A stretch of DNA of 64,000 bases, from positions 434,001 to 498,000 of the forward strand of contig CAWDDE010000001.1 of NCBI GenBank assembly GCA_963801055.1, given 5' to 3'. This document shows positions 52,304-60,935 of this stretch, in pieces. The notes under the pieces are model-generated. The model was not told the DNA's origin and searched no databases. It saw only the letters and a list, made by a program, of their open reading frames with translations. The DNA is from DASUPK01 sp963801055 (GTDB lineage Bacteria; Actinomycetota; Thermoleophilia; Solirubrobacterales; 70-9). How positions within the stretch are numbered: the stretch's first letter is position 1; every line of letters begins with the position of its first letter. Position numbers and translations under genes: made by a program.

Positions 52304-54961
52304 GTGCCCACAACGACCCAGAAAAAGGTCCCCGCCAAGGGCTCCAAGGCCACACAGCAGCCCGGCGAGCTCTTCCTGATCGACGGCAACTCGCTCGCCT
52401 ACCGGGCGTTCTTCGCCCTACCCGAGTCGATCGCCACGCACGACGGGCGGCCGACCAACGCGATCTACGGGCTCGCCTCGATGTTCGCCAAGATGCTGAT
52501 CGACTGCGACCCCGCGGCCGTCGTGGTCTGCTGGGACGCGGGGTGGTCGGGCCGCGAGCTCACCTACGAGCCCTACAAGTCCGAGCGCAAGCCCCGCCCG
52601 GACCTTCTCCGCGACCAGTGGCCCCACCTGATGCCCCTCGCGGAGGCCTTCGGCTTCACGAACATCAGGGTGGACGGCTGGGAGGCCGACGATGTGATCG
52701 CCTCGCTCACCAAGCGCGCCCGCGAGCAGGACATCCCGGTGATGGTCGTCTCCGGCGACCGCGACGTCTACCAGCTGGTCGAGGACGGCGTCCGCGTCAT
52801 GACCACCTCCCGCGGCGTCACCGACACCAAGATCTACGACCGCGAGGGAGTGATCGAGCGCTACGGCGTCCCCCCCGAGCTCGTCACCGACCTGATCGGG
52901 CTGAAGGGCGACACCTCGGACAACATCCCCGGCGTTCCCGGCATCGGCGACAAAACCGCGGCCCAGCTCCTCAACGAGTACGGCGACCTCGAGGGGGTGC
53001 TCGCCAACATCGACAAGATCTCCGGCGCCAAGCGCAAGGAGAATCTCACCAACCACGCCGAGGACGCGCGCATCTCGAAGAAGCTCGCCAGCGCGATCAC
53101 CGACATCGACGTCGAGCTCGACCTCGACGAACTGCTGTCGAAGCAGATGGACCGCAGCCGCCTCCGCGAGGTCGCGCGCGAGTTCGAACTGCGGGTGATC
53201 CTCCAGCGCCTCGAGGAGGAGCTCGGCGCGGACTTCGTCCCCGACGCGAAGGTCGAGGAGGAGCTCGATGTCACCGCCGAGGCGGGGGGCGTCGAGGACC
53301 TCGCCGAGGGGGAGGTGTCCCTGGCGATCTTCGAAACGACCTGGGCCGGCTACGACGGCAAGCGCCTGGTCGAGGGGAAGTGCCCGGACCTCGGCGAGCT
53401 CGCCGAGGCCCTCGGCACCCGCCGCCTGATCGGACACGACCTGAAGAGCCTCGGCGGCGGCGCTCAGCACGGTCTGCTCGCTGCGGCCGGGGTCGGGACC
53501 CTCGACCTCCGCCACGACACGATGGTCGGCGCCTACCTGCTCGACCCCGCCAGGCGGACCTACGACCTGATCGACATCGCCGCCCAGCGCGGCCTGGCGG
53601 CCGCGCCCAAGGAGTCCGAGGGAGCCGACGGCGACGGCCAGCTCGAGCTCGGCGAGGAACCGCCGCCCGACCCGGTCGCCGAGGCTCGCCTGGTCTGGGA
53701 GATCGCCCAGCGCCAGCGCGACTCGATGAAGGAGGCCGGCATCGAGCGGCTCATGGACGAGGTCGAGATGCCCCTGATCGAGGTCCTCGCCGCGATGGAG
53801 CAGACGGGCGTGCTGCTCGACAAGAAGCGCCTAGCCGACATCGGCGAGGGCTTCGAGCTCCGCATCGAGACGCTCCAGGCCGACATCTTCGAGCTGGCTG
53901 GCCACGAATTCACCATCGGCTCCCCCCAGCAGCTCTCCGAGGTCCTCTTCGACGAGCTCGGTCTCACCAAGAAGCGGCGCGGCAAGACCGGCTTCTCGAC
54001 CGACGCCCGCGTGCTCTCCCAGATCCGCGAGGAGCACCCGATCGTCGCCAAGGTCGAGCAGTGGCGCGAGCTCACCAAGCTGAAGAGCACCTACCTCGAC
54101 GCCCTCCCCGAGCTGATCGACCCGGACACCGGCCGCCTGCACACCACCTTCAATCAGACCGCCACCGCCACCGGCCGGCTCTCGAGCACCAACCCCAACC
54201 TCCAGAACATCCCGATCCGCACCGAGGAGGGGCGCCCGATCCGCTCCTGCTTCGTCGCGCCACGCGGCCACCGCCTGCTGTCGGCCGACTACAACCAGAT
54301 CGAGCTCCGCATCCTCGCCCACATCGCCGGCGAGGAAGCGCTGCGTGAGATCTTCGCCCGCGGCGAGGACATCCACGCAGCCACGGCCGCCGAGGTGCTC
54401 GGCTCGGACCCGAAGAAGGTCAGCCCAGGCGAGCGCTCCAAGGCGAAGATGGTCAACTACGGCATCGCCTACGGGCTCTCCGCCTACGGCCTCGCCGACC
54501 GGCTCAACATCGAGCAGGACGAGGCCGCCTCCTACATCGACCGCTACTTCGAGCGCTTCCCCGCGGTCAAGCGCTACATCGAGGAGACGATCGAGTTCGC
54601 CAGGGAGAACGGCTTCGTCAGTACGCTGCTCGGCCGGCGCCGCCCGATTCCCGAGCTCCGCTCCGGTCGCCCCCAGGTCCGCAGCCAGGGCGAGCGCCTC
54701 GCGGTCAACATGCCGATCCAGGGAACCTCTGCGGACATCATCAAGATCGCGATGGTCCGCTGCCAGAGGGCACTCGCGGATTCGGACCTCGAGACGCGCC
54801 TCGTCCTCCAGATCCACGACGAGCTCCTCTTCGAGGGCCCTGCGGAGGAGATGGATGCCGCCTCGGAGCTGGTCGAGCGCGAGATGTGCCGGGCCTTCGA
54901 CCTCGATCCGCCGCTGGCGGTCGACGTCGGCGTCGGCAAGGACTGGCTCGCCGCGAAGTAA
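52304..54961 (+). CDS. polA: DNA polymerase I, with degenerate proofreading domain
   Basis: PolA fills gaps in replication and repair. The GTG at 52304 gives 885 aa, intact. The 5'-3' exonuclease domain (about 20-290) has FLIDGNSLAYRAFFALPE, VSGDRDVYQLVEDGV and LIGLKGDTSDNIPGVPGIGD. The 3'-5' domain lacks its metal-binding DxE (LAIFETTWAGYDG in its place) and the Asp after GHDLKS, so proofreading is probably absent, as in Taq and mycobacterial enzymes. The polymerase domain has SADYNQIELRILAHIAGE, KAKMVNYGIAYGLSAYG and LQIHDELLFEGP (catalytic Asp). Confidence 0.97.
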   Translation: MPTTTQKKVPAKGSKATQQPGELFLIDGNSLAYRAFFALPESIATHDGRPTNAIYGLASMFAKMLIDCDPAAVVVCWDAGWSGRELTYEPYKSERKPRPDLLRDQWPHLMPLAEAFGFTNIRVDGWEADDVIASLTKRAREQDIPVMVVSGDRDVYQLVEDGVRVMTTSRGVTDTKIYDREGVIERYGVPPELVTDLIGLKGDTSDNIPGVPGIGDKTAAQLLNEYGDLEGVLANIDKISGAKRKENLTNHAEDARISKKLASAITDIDVELDLDELLSKQMDRSRLREVAREFELRVILQRLEEELGADFVPDAKVEEELDVTAEAGGVEDLAEGEVSLAIFETTWAGYDGKRLVEGKCPDLGELAEALGTRRLIGHDLKSLGGGAQHGLLAAAGVGTLDLRHDTMVGAYLLDPARRTYDLIDIAAQRGLAAAPKESEGADGDGQLELGEEPPPDPVAEARLVWEIAQRQRDSMKEAGIERLMDEVEMPLIEVLAAMEQTGVLLDKKRLADIGEGFELRIETLQADIFELAGHEFTIGSPQQLSEVLFDELGLTKKRRGKTGFSTDARVLSQIREEHPIVAKVEQWRELTKLKSTYLDALPELIDPDTGRLHTTFNQTATATGRLSSTNPNLQNIPIRTEEGRPIRSCFVAPRGHRLLSADYNQIELRILAHIAGEEALREIFARGEDIHAATAAEVLGSDPKKVSPGERSKAKMVNYGIAYGLSAYGLADRLNIEQDEAASYIDRYFERFPAVKRYIEETIEFARENGFVSTLLGRRRPIPELRSGRPQVRSQGERLAVNMPIQGTSADIIKIAMVRCQRALADSDLETRLVLQIHDELLFEGPAEEMDAASELVEREMCRAFDLDPPLAVDVGVGKDWLAAK

Positions 54962-54968
54962 CGGGTGC

Positions 54969-55791
54969 TCAGTCGCCGATCACGGCGTCGAGCTCGTCCG
55001 CGAGCTCCGCGACAGACGGGCGATCGGACGGCTCCGACGAGATGCATGCGTCGAGGACCGCGGTGAAGCGCGCCGGCGCGCGGCGGCTCTCCGCCACCGA
55101 GGGAGCTCGCCGCTCGAGCTGGGGGTAGCTCCGGTGGCGGGCATCGGGGAAGGGCCGGGCGCCGGTCGCGGCCTCGTACAGGGTCGCCCCGATGCCCCAG
55201 ACGTCGCTCGCCGCGGTCGCTCGTCCCCCGCGGGCCTGCTCGGGCGGCAGGTAGGGCGGCGTGCCCATGCCGCGAGGCACACGGCCGGGCTTGCGGGCGA
55301 GGCTGAGATCGATCACGCGCGCCTGCCCGCTCTGGACGATCACGTTCGAGGGCTTCAGGTCGAGGTGGAGGAAGCCGTGCTCGATGCAGATAGCCGATCG
55401 CCGAGCAGAGGTGGACGCCGAGGTGGGCGACATCCACGGTCGCGAGGCGGTGGGAGGAGCTCTCGATCATGTGCTCCACGGTCTCGCCGCCGAGGGTCTC
55501 CAGGATCAGTGCCGTCCGGGGACGGCGGCGCAGCTCGTAGGCCCGCACGATGTGCGGGTGGGCCAACTTGAGCAGCAGCTCGCCCTCCCGGGTCAGCCGC
55601 CTGCGCACCCGGGGTTCCCGTCGATCGGGCCGGACGACCTTCGCGACGCAGCGGCAGTCCCGCTCGAGGCTCCAGGCGTCGTAGACGTCCAGGGCTCGGC
55701 CCCGGCTGAGATGGGCGAGCACCTCGTAGCCGGGGGAGACGAGGTCGCCCTCGTGCAGGAGGCCCTTGACCGAGCCGTTGGACGTGCTCAC
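54969..55791 (-). CDS. Cytosolic Ser/Thr protein kinase with variant DFG (one frameshift)
   Basis: About 273 aa, kinase domain only, no membrane helix. CVAKVVRPD holds the ATP Lys; HLDLKPSNVIV replaces HRDIKxxN but keeps Asp, Lys and Asn; VIDLSLARK replaces DFG with DLS, keeping the metal-binding Asp; GTPPYLPPEQ is the activation-loop end. The glycine loop (LSRGRALDVYDAW) lacks the usual GxGxxG. Key catalytic residues remain, so activity is likely. The GTG start at 55791 overlaps the ABC exporter stop (GTGA), so the two are co-translated. The frame breaks at about 55390. Confidence 0.83.
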
Positions 55792-57564
55792 GCCGGAACC
55801 TCGGCCGCTACGGGCGCGTTCCCGGCCTCGCCCTCGGCGCCGTGGTGGTGAAGCCGGTAGAGCCGCGCGTAGGTCCCTCCCTGGCCGATCAGCTCCTCGT
55901 GAGTCCCGAGCTCGACGATCCGGCCGGCCTCGAGCACCGCGATCCGGTCGGCATCGCGCACCGTGACCAGGTTGTGGGAGATCACGATCGTGGTGCGCCC
56001 GCCCATCAGCCGCCGCAGCGGTCCCATGATCCTGCTGCCGGACTCCGCATCGACGCCCGTCGTCGGCTCGTCGAGGATGAGCACGGGAGCATCCCGGATC
56101 ATCGCCCGGGCGATTGCGATCCGCTGCCGCTGCCCGCCCGACAGGCGCCTGCCCTTCTGGCCGATCTCGGTCGAGTATCCGTCGGGTAGCGCGGTGATGA
56201 AACCGTGGGCGTCCGCCGCCTTTGCCGCCGCCGCGACCTGCTTGCGCGTGGCACCCCGCAGCCCGTAGGCGATGTTCTCGTAGATCGTCCCGTCGAAGAC
56301 CAGCGTCTCCTGGAGCAACAGCGCGATGTTGTCGCGCACCGAGGCTAGGGTCAGTTCGCGCAGGTCCCGACCATCGAGCAGTGATACGGCCGAAATGCGG
56401 GTCGTAGAAGCGGAGCAGCAGCTTGGCGAGGGTCGACTTCCCCGCTCCGCTCGGGCCGACCAGCGCCAGCACCTCACCCGGCTCGACGGTGATCGAGACA
56501 CCGGAAACGGCGTTTCGCCCGGTGTCCGGATAGCGGAAGGTGACGTGGTCGAGCTCCAATCGTCCCTGCGCCCGCTCAAGCTCAACCGCATGCGAGGGCC
56601 CGACCACGGATGGCTTCTCGTCGAGCATCTCGACGATCCTCTCCGCCGCCGCCGAGGCAGCGTAGATCCGGTTGACGAGCCGGCTCATGCCTCGGACCGG
56701 GCTGTAGAGCTGGGTCAGGAAGGTCATGAAGACGAGCAGCCCCCCCAGCGTCAGGTGGCCCTGCGAGAGCTCCCAGGTACCGAGGCCGATCACGAGCAGC
56801 GCACCGCTCAGCTCGATCAGGTCGATAAGCGGGCTGTAGAGGGCCTTCAGCCTGGTGGATGCCATCTCGGCGTGGTACGCCCCCAGGTTTTCGCGGTGGA
56901 ACCGCTCCACCTCCGCATCCTCCTGCCCGTAGGCCTGGACGAGTGCCGCGTTGGAGAGGCTCTCCTCCGCTACCGCGCTGATCGAGCCGCTGCGGCGGCG
57001 CTTCTCCCGGGACGCGACCTTGATCGCCCGTGAGAATCGCTTCGCGGCGAGCCAGAAGAGCGGCGCGACGAGCAGCGAGATCAGGGCTAGGTCCCATTGC
57101 AGGTAGAAGAGGGCGGCGCTGAAGAAGACGATTCGCGACAGGTAGGAGATGGCATCGGTGACGCCGGAGAGCACGAAGGCCTCGATCGAAGCGATGTCGC
57201 CGGTAAGCCGTGAGATCAGGTCGCCGAGCCGGCGACGGTCGAAGAAGTCGAGGGAAAGGCCCTGCAGGTGGGAAAAGAACCTGGTCCGGAGGTCGAGCAG
57301 GAAACCCTCCCCGATCCAGCTGGCCAGATACTCGTCGAAGAAGCCGAGAATCCCGGCCACCAGGGTGAGACCGAGGTACGCAGCCGCGATCCAGGCGAAC
57401 GGCCCGAAGTCCTGCGGCACCAGCACCTCGTCGATCACCACCTTGAACATCCAGATCGCCGCGGTGTCGACGAGGGGGACGAGGACGATCAGCAGCAGGC
57501 TGAGCGCCAGCCACTTGCGGTACGGCCTGGCGTAGGGCCAGAACCGCCGGAAGATCTCGCGCAC
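55788..57564 (-). CDS. ABC exporter, fused membrane and ATPase domains (one frameshift)
   Basis: A type IV exporter half-transporter of about 591 aa. Six membrane helices (WLALSLLLIVLVPLVDTAAI through ELSGALLVIGLGTWEL) precede the ATPase: Walker A VGPSGAGKSTLAKLLL, Q-loop ALLLQETLVFDGTIYENI, signature LSGGQRQRIAIARAM, Walker B VLILDEPTTGVDAES and switch VISHNLVTVRDADR. The frame breaks at about 56390. The GTG at 57564 is used; an extension to about 57635 is open. Substrate unknown; lipid, peptide or drug export are all possible. Co-transcribed with the kinase and probably with the small protein upstream. Confidence 0.87.
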
Positions 57565-57638
57565 CGGAACCGTGGGCGAGGCACTGACCAGCGCCTCGCC
57601 CTCGGCCGGCGTCGAGAACAGCGAACGGATCCGGGCTC

Positions 57639-57791
57639 TCAGCCCTCGCCTCCGTGAGTCGAACCAGCGTCGCTCTCGCTGACGCTCGGCTCCGAGACGC
57701 TGTCGCTGCTGGTCGTGCTGCTGCCCGGAGTTGCCGGGGTGGAATCCGAGATCTTGCCGCGACGACGACGGCGCCTTCTGCGCTTTGCCAT
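57639..57791 (-). CDS. 50-aa Arg-rich, Ser-rich small protein heading the ABC-kinase operon
   Basis: The ATG at 57791 has an SD (GAGGAG). The product starts with Met-Ala-Lys and a run of basic residues containing eight arginines, then GKISDSTPATPGSSTTSSDS and a Ser/Glu/Gly tail. It lies between the sigma gene and the ABC exporter on the same strand. The Ser/Thr-rich tail would be a plausible kinase substrate, given the kinase in the operon (inference). A promoter-like motif at 57857-57881 lies 65 bp upstream. No family recognised. Confidence 0.55.
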   Translation of the reverse strand: MAKRRRRRRRRGKISDSTPATPGSSTTSSDSVSEPSVSESDAGSTHGGEG

Positions 57792-57818
57792 CTGGGGGCT
57801 CCTCTCTGCGATCGGGTG

Positions 57819-57839
57819 CGTTCGAGCGTTGCTCGAACG
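57819..57839 (-). repeat. 9-bp-arm hairpin between sigma gene and small-protein gene
   Basis: CGTTCGAGC-GTT-GCTCGAACG is a perfect inverted repeat with a 3-nt loop. It lies downstream of the sigma stop and within the presumed leader of the small-protein operon, so it could terminate the former or attenuate the latter. No T-run is evident. Confidence 0.45.
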
Positions 57840-57856
57840 ATTTGTACGAGTCCCTT

Positions 57857-57881
57857 AACTCGAATCGGCCGCAAAGATCAC
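57857..57881 (-). promoter_or_regulatory. Promoter-like motif, copy 1 (before small protein/ABC/kinase operon)
   Basis: On the minus strand the upstream box GTGATCTT and the downstream box TTCGAGTT are separated by 9 nt. Length and spacing are identical to the copy at 59160-59184, and 20 of 25 positions match. The motif overlaps the sigma stop codon and ends 65 bp before the small-protein ATG. Confidence 0.55.
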
Positions 57882-59110
57882 TTCGGCGTGGCCGGCTGTT
57901 CTATGGCAGTGGTCGTGGGAGTGCTCGACCCGTCGTCGGATCCTGGTCCTGGACCGCTCGAGTCCGAGCCGCTCGTGCCGGAAGTCAAGTCGTCTGACCC
58001 GGAGCCGCTGGTCCCGGAGCCGCTGGTCCCCGAGCCGCTGGTCCCCGAGCCGCTCGACCCGGAGGAGCCGCTTGACGTCGAGCCGCTCGATCCGGATCCA
58101 CTCGAGCCGGAGTGGGAGTCATCGGATGCGGGGCGGCCGCTCGATCCGCTGCCTGAATGCTCGCTTCCGGGACCGCTGTTCCCGCTGCGGCCCGACGTTC
58201 CGTCATGCGATCCATCGTGCCCGCCGCCTCCCGGTCCGCTGTGGTCAGTGCGATCGTCGCCGACGCGTCCCGGTCCGGCACCTGACGAGGCGTCCGCGAG
58301 CTCTCGACTACCTCCTGCGTCTGCCTTCGTCTTCACCGGGGTCGCGTCCGCGTCGGCGGGCGCCTTCAAGTCATTCTTGATGACGGCTCCGGTGGTCACC
58401 GTGCCTGCGGCGAGCAGCGCGGCGACCCCCGTCTTGATCGCGATTCCCGCCCCGCCTCCGGCGGCCGTTGCCGAGGCCCCTTGCGCAAATCCCTCCTCCA
58501 GCAGTATCCGCAGAACGGGCATTGGAAGGATGAGGCCGACTCCCTCCCGGAGCGCGCGGCGAGCCCGGTAGATCGACTGCCTGACGGCGCCGCCGCTGAG
58601 CCCGAGCGATGCTGCGATCTGCTCGTGACTGAGACCCTCGAGCTCTCTCATCACGATCGCCGCACGCTGCGGCTCCGGAAGCTCCCGAAGGCGGGCCATC
58701 AGTCGCTTGATCTCCTCGCGCTGCTCGGCCAGCTCTGCTGGGCCGATGCCCGCGGAGTAGGCGCCATCGAGCTCGAGCTGCCCCTTGGGCTCGTCCCGGA
58801 TGCTGGTCAGCGCCGTGTTGCGGACGATCCGGTAGAGCCAGGGCCGGAGCTGGATCTCCTTGTCGGTGCCACGCAGGGCCAGGTATGCCTTGGTGAACGC
58901 ATCCTGCGTGACGTCGTCTGCCCGCTGGGCTGTGACTATCGACGCCGCATAGCTTCGAAGCGCGGCGCCGTAGCGGCGGAAGATCTCCTCGAAGGCCGAT
59001 TCGTAGCCGTCTCGGACGAGGGAGACCAGCCGGCCGTCGGGCTGAAAGCGCAGTGCGGGGCCAGCCAGGAACCGTGTGGCCAAGCGCGCACTTTTCGCTG
59101 GGGGCGTCAT
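57878..59110 (-). CDS. ECF-type sigma factor with membrane helix and long Ser/Gly-rich tail
   Basis: A 410-aa intact protein. Sigma region 2 (about 28-95) has YESAFEEIFRRYGAALRSYA and RADDVTQDAFTKAYLALRG. Region 4 (about 130-185) has LRELPEPQRAAIVMRELEGL and SHEQIAASLGLSGGAVRQSI. A hydrophobic segment follows (about 222-240, GVAALLAAGTVTTGAVI). A tail of about 160 residues made mainly of Ser, Gly, Asp and Thr, with SGTSG units, would lie outside the membrane. No anti-sigma gene is adjacent, so the extension may itself sense or tether. The same motif lies upstream (59160-59184) and after the gene. Confidence 0.85.
   Translation of the reverse strand: MTPPAKSARLATRFLAGPALRFQPDGRLVSLVRDGYESAFEEIFRRYGAALRSYAASIVTAQRADDVTQDAFTKAYLALRGTDKEIQLRPWLYRIVRNTALTSIRDEPKGQLELDGAYSAGIGPAELAEQREEIKRLMARLRELPEPQRAAIVMRELEGLSHEQIAASLGLSGGAVRQSIYRARRALREGVGLILPMPVLRILLEEGFAQGASATAAGGGAGIAIKTGVAALLAAGTVTTGAVIKNDLKAPADADATPVKTKADAGGSRELADASSGAGPGRVGDDRTDHSGPGGGGHDGSHDGTSGRSGNSGPGSEHSGSGSSGRPASDDSHSGSSGSGSSGSTSSGSSGSSGSGTSGSGTSGSGTSGSGSDDLTSGTSGSDSSGPGPGSDDGSSTPTTTAIEQPATPK
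58002..58061 (-). repeat. Four 15-bp tandem repeats inside the sigma-factor tail
   Basis: On the plus strand four units resembling GAGCCGCTGGTCCCC stand head to tail; the middle units are nearly identical and the last has diverged. On the coding strand they give repeated SGTSG. Such a repeat can change copy number without breaking the frame. Confidence 0.7.
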
Positions 59111-59159
59111 CCGTTCACCTGTACTACGAGCCCGACGGCGTCGGGAGATTCCGTTCTTG

Positions 59160-59184
59160 AACTCGAATTCGGCCCGAAGATCAC
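59160..59184 (-). promoter_or_regulatory. Promoter-like motif, copy 2 (before the ECF sigma gene)
   Basis: GTGATCTT and TTCGAGTT boxes with the same 25-bp overall layout as the copy at 57857-57881, ending 49 bp before the sigma ATG. Position suggests autoregulation. A partly similar GCCGAATTC stretch lies at about 59195 in the opposite direction, towards the DMT gene. Confidence 0.55.
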
Positions 59185-59267
59185 ACCCTTTGAGCCGAAT
59201 TCAGAGGGATGGCCTCATGGGTGCGGCCCCTCGACCTCTGACACGCCGGATCAGCGAAGATCACGCG

Positions 59268-59706
59268 ATGGATCGCGGCTTCGCCGTCCTGATCATGGCC
59301 ATCGTCGGCGGCTGCATTGCCCTGCAGGCGCCGATCAACGCCGGGCTCGGCAAGTCGACCGGGAACTTCGCCGCGGCCACGATCTCATTCGCAGTGGGAA
59401 CCGTGCTCCTGGCGGCGATCGTCGCCATCAGCGGCAGGACGGAGGGCCTGTCGAACGTGACGCACGTCGAGTGGTACTACCTGCTCGGAGGCGCGCTTGG
59501 GGCCGCCTACGTCTTCTCGGCGCTGGTCCTGGTCAGCCAGATCGGCGCCGGTGGGGTGGCCGCGGCCACCGTCACCGGCCAGCTGACGACCTCGGTCGTC
59601 CTCGACCGGATCGGCTTCCTCGGCCTCGAGCAGACGCCGCTCACGCTCGGCCGTGTGCTGCGGGGTCGCCCTGCTGCTGGCCGGCACTTATCTGGTCGTT
59701 CGTTGA
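59268..59706 (+). CDS. Short DMT-family transporter (YdcZ/DUF606-like) (one frameshift)
   Basis: About 145 aa with five hydrophobic helices: FAVLIMAIVGGCIALQAPIN, ATISFAVGTVLLAAIVAISG, WYYLLGGALGAAYVFSALVL and GGVAAATVTGQLTTSVVLD. LGLEQTPLTLGRVLG and a final helix ending GTYLVVR complete it after removal of one extra C at about 59661. The YdcZ family are small drug/metabolite-type transporters of unknown substrate. ATG at 59268. It converges on the FAD reductase. Confidence 0.8.
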
Positions 59707-59715
59707 GCGGGTCCG

Positions 59716-60861
59716 CTACGCGGCGGCTGGTACAGGTTGCCGCTCGTCGCGCTTCGTTGGTGCGCTGCCGGCGAAGTCGGGCGGCGCGATGCGGAGGTAG
59801 TGCCCGAACGCCCAGTCGACGATGCGCTTGCGGCCGGCGGCGCGGATCACAGCGCGCTGCAGCCACGCGGGGAGGCGGGGGAGGAGCCGCTGGGCGCGCA
59901 GCATCCAGCGGAACTTCCACTCGTGGGCGTCGACGAACTCCGCGTAGTTCCGCAGGGCCGCCTCGCGGTCCCGGCGCCCCTCGACGACCGCGCGCAGCTC
60001 GTCCCCGAGCTTGATCCCGAAGTAGAAGGCGGTCCTGATCCCCTCCGCCGTCAGAGGGATGCAGTGGCCGGCCGAGTCGCCGACGAAGAAGATCCCGTCC
60101 TCGGTCCCCGCCCGGAGCTTGTGCGGGATCCAGTTGCCCTGGTAGCGCACCGGCGGTCGCTCGAGGTCGTCGGCGAGCAGGACGGTGGTGTCCTTGACGT
60201 GGAAGCGAGGATCGAACGAGCCGACGCCGATCCGCTGCTCATCGCGCGCGGGGAAGCGCCAGCCGTAGCCGGCCGGGACGTAGCGGCGGTCGATCCAGAT
60301 CTCGAGATCGTCCGAGCCGCCCTCGGGATGGACCTCGAGCCCGCGCGAGAGCGGCGCGTCGGGCGGCTGGTAGCCGCCGTCCGAGGCCAGGATCCGGCGC
60401 CAGCCGAGGGCGTCGACGATCAACGGGGCGGAGACGTCGCCGCGGTCGGTGTGGACGGTCTCCCCGCTCCGCCCGTTGACCTTGGCCGTCTCGAACTCGG
60501 CGTCGGACGGCGCCCAGAGCAGCTCGCAGAGCTGCCGGTAGTCGAACGTGGAGAAGGTCCACGGCAGCTCGTAGCGCGAGGTGCCGTGCGGAGTGTGAAC
60601 CACCAGCTCACCGAACTCCTGGCGGGCCGAGGCCTCGAGTCCCATCACGCGCAGCCACTCCGTGGGGATGCCGCACGCCGAGGTGGGGCGCTCGCCGATC
60701 TCATAGCGGTCCAGCACCAGGACGCGGGCCCCCGATCCAGCCAGCTGCCTGGTGACCGTGAGGCCCGCGAAGCTTGCCCCGCAGACGATCACGTCGTAGC
60801 TCCCGCTCAGCGGCGTGCGCTGATCGCCGCGCTTGGTCAGGCGCCTCGGCATCGCTGGCAA
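59716..60861 (-). CDS. Geranylgeranyl-reductase-type FAD-dependent oxidoreductase
   Basis: A 381-aa intact flavoprotein. YDVIVCGASFAGLTVTRQLA is the FAD-binding Rossmann loop (here GASFAG). VLVLDRYEIGERPTSACGIP is the group-specific segment with a Cys, and GIFFVGDSAGHCIPLTAEGI is the second FAD motif. The family reduces isoprenoid double bonds or acts on related lipids; in Actinobacteria menaquinone side chains are a likely target (inference). It is divergent from rpsA. Confidence 0.82.
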   Translation of the reverse strand: MPAMPRRLTKRGDQRTPLSGSYDVIVCGASFAGLTVTRQLAGSGARVLVLDRYEIGERPTSACGIPTEWLRVMGLEASARQEFGELVVHTPHGTSRYELPWTFSTFDYRQLCELLWAPSDAEFETAKVNGRSGETVHTDRGDVSAPLIVDALGWRRILASDGGYQPPDAPLSRGLEVHPEGGSDDLEIWIDRRYVPAGYGWRFPARDEQRIGVGSFDPRFHVKDTTVLLADDLERPPVRYQGNWIPHKLRAGTEDGIFFVGDSAGHCIPLTAEGIRTAFYFGIKLGDELRAVVEGRRDREAALRNYAEFVDAHEWKFRWMLRAQRLLPRLPAWLQRAVIRAAGRKRIVDWAFGHYLRIAPPDFAGSAPTKRDERQPVPAAA

Positions 60862-60935
60862 AGGTAGTGCAAGTCAGGCCGAGACCGGATCGGCCGGCCC
60901 ATACGTCGGTCATGCGTCTGCCACACTGTGCGGCC

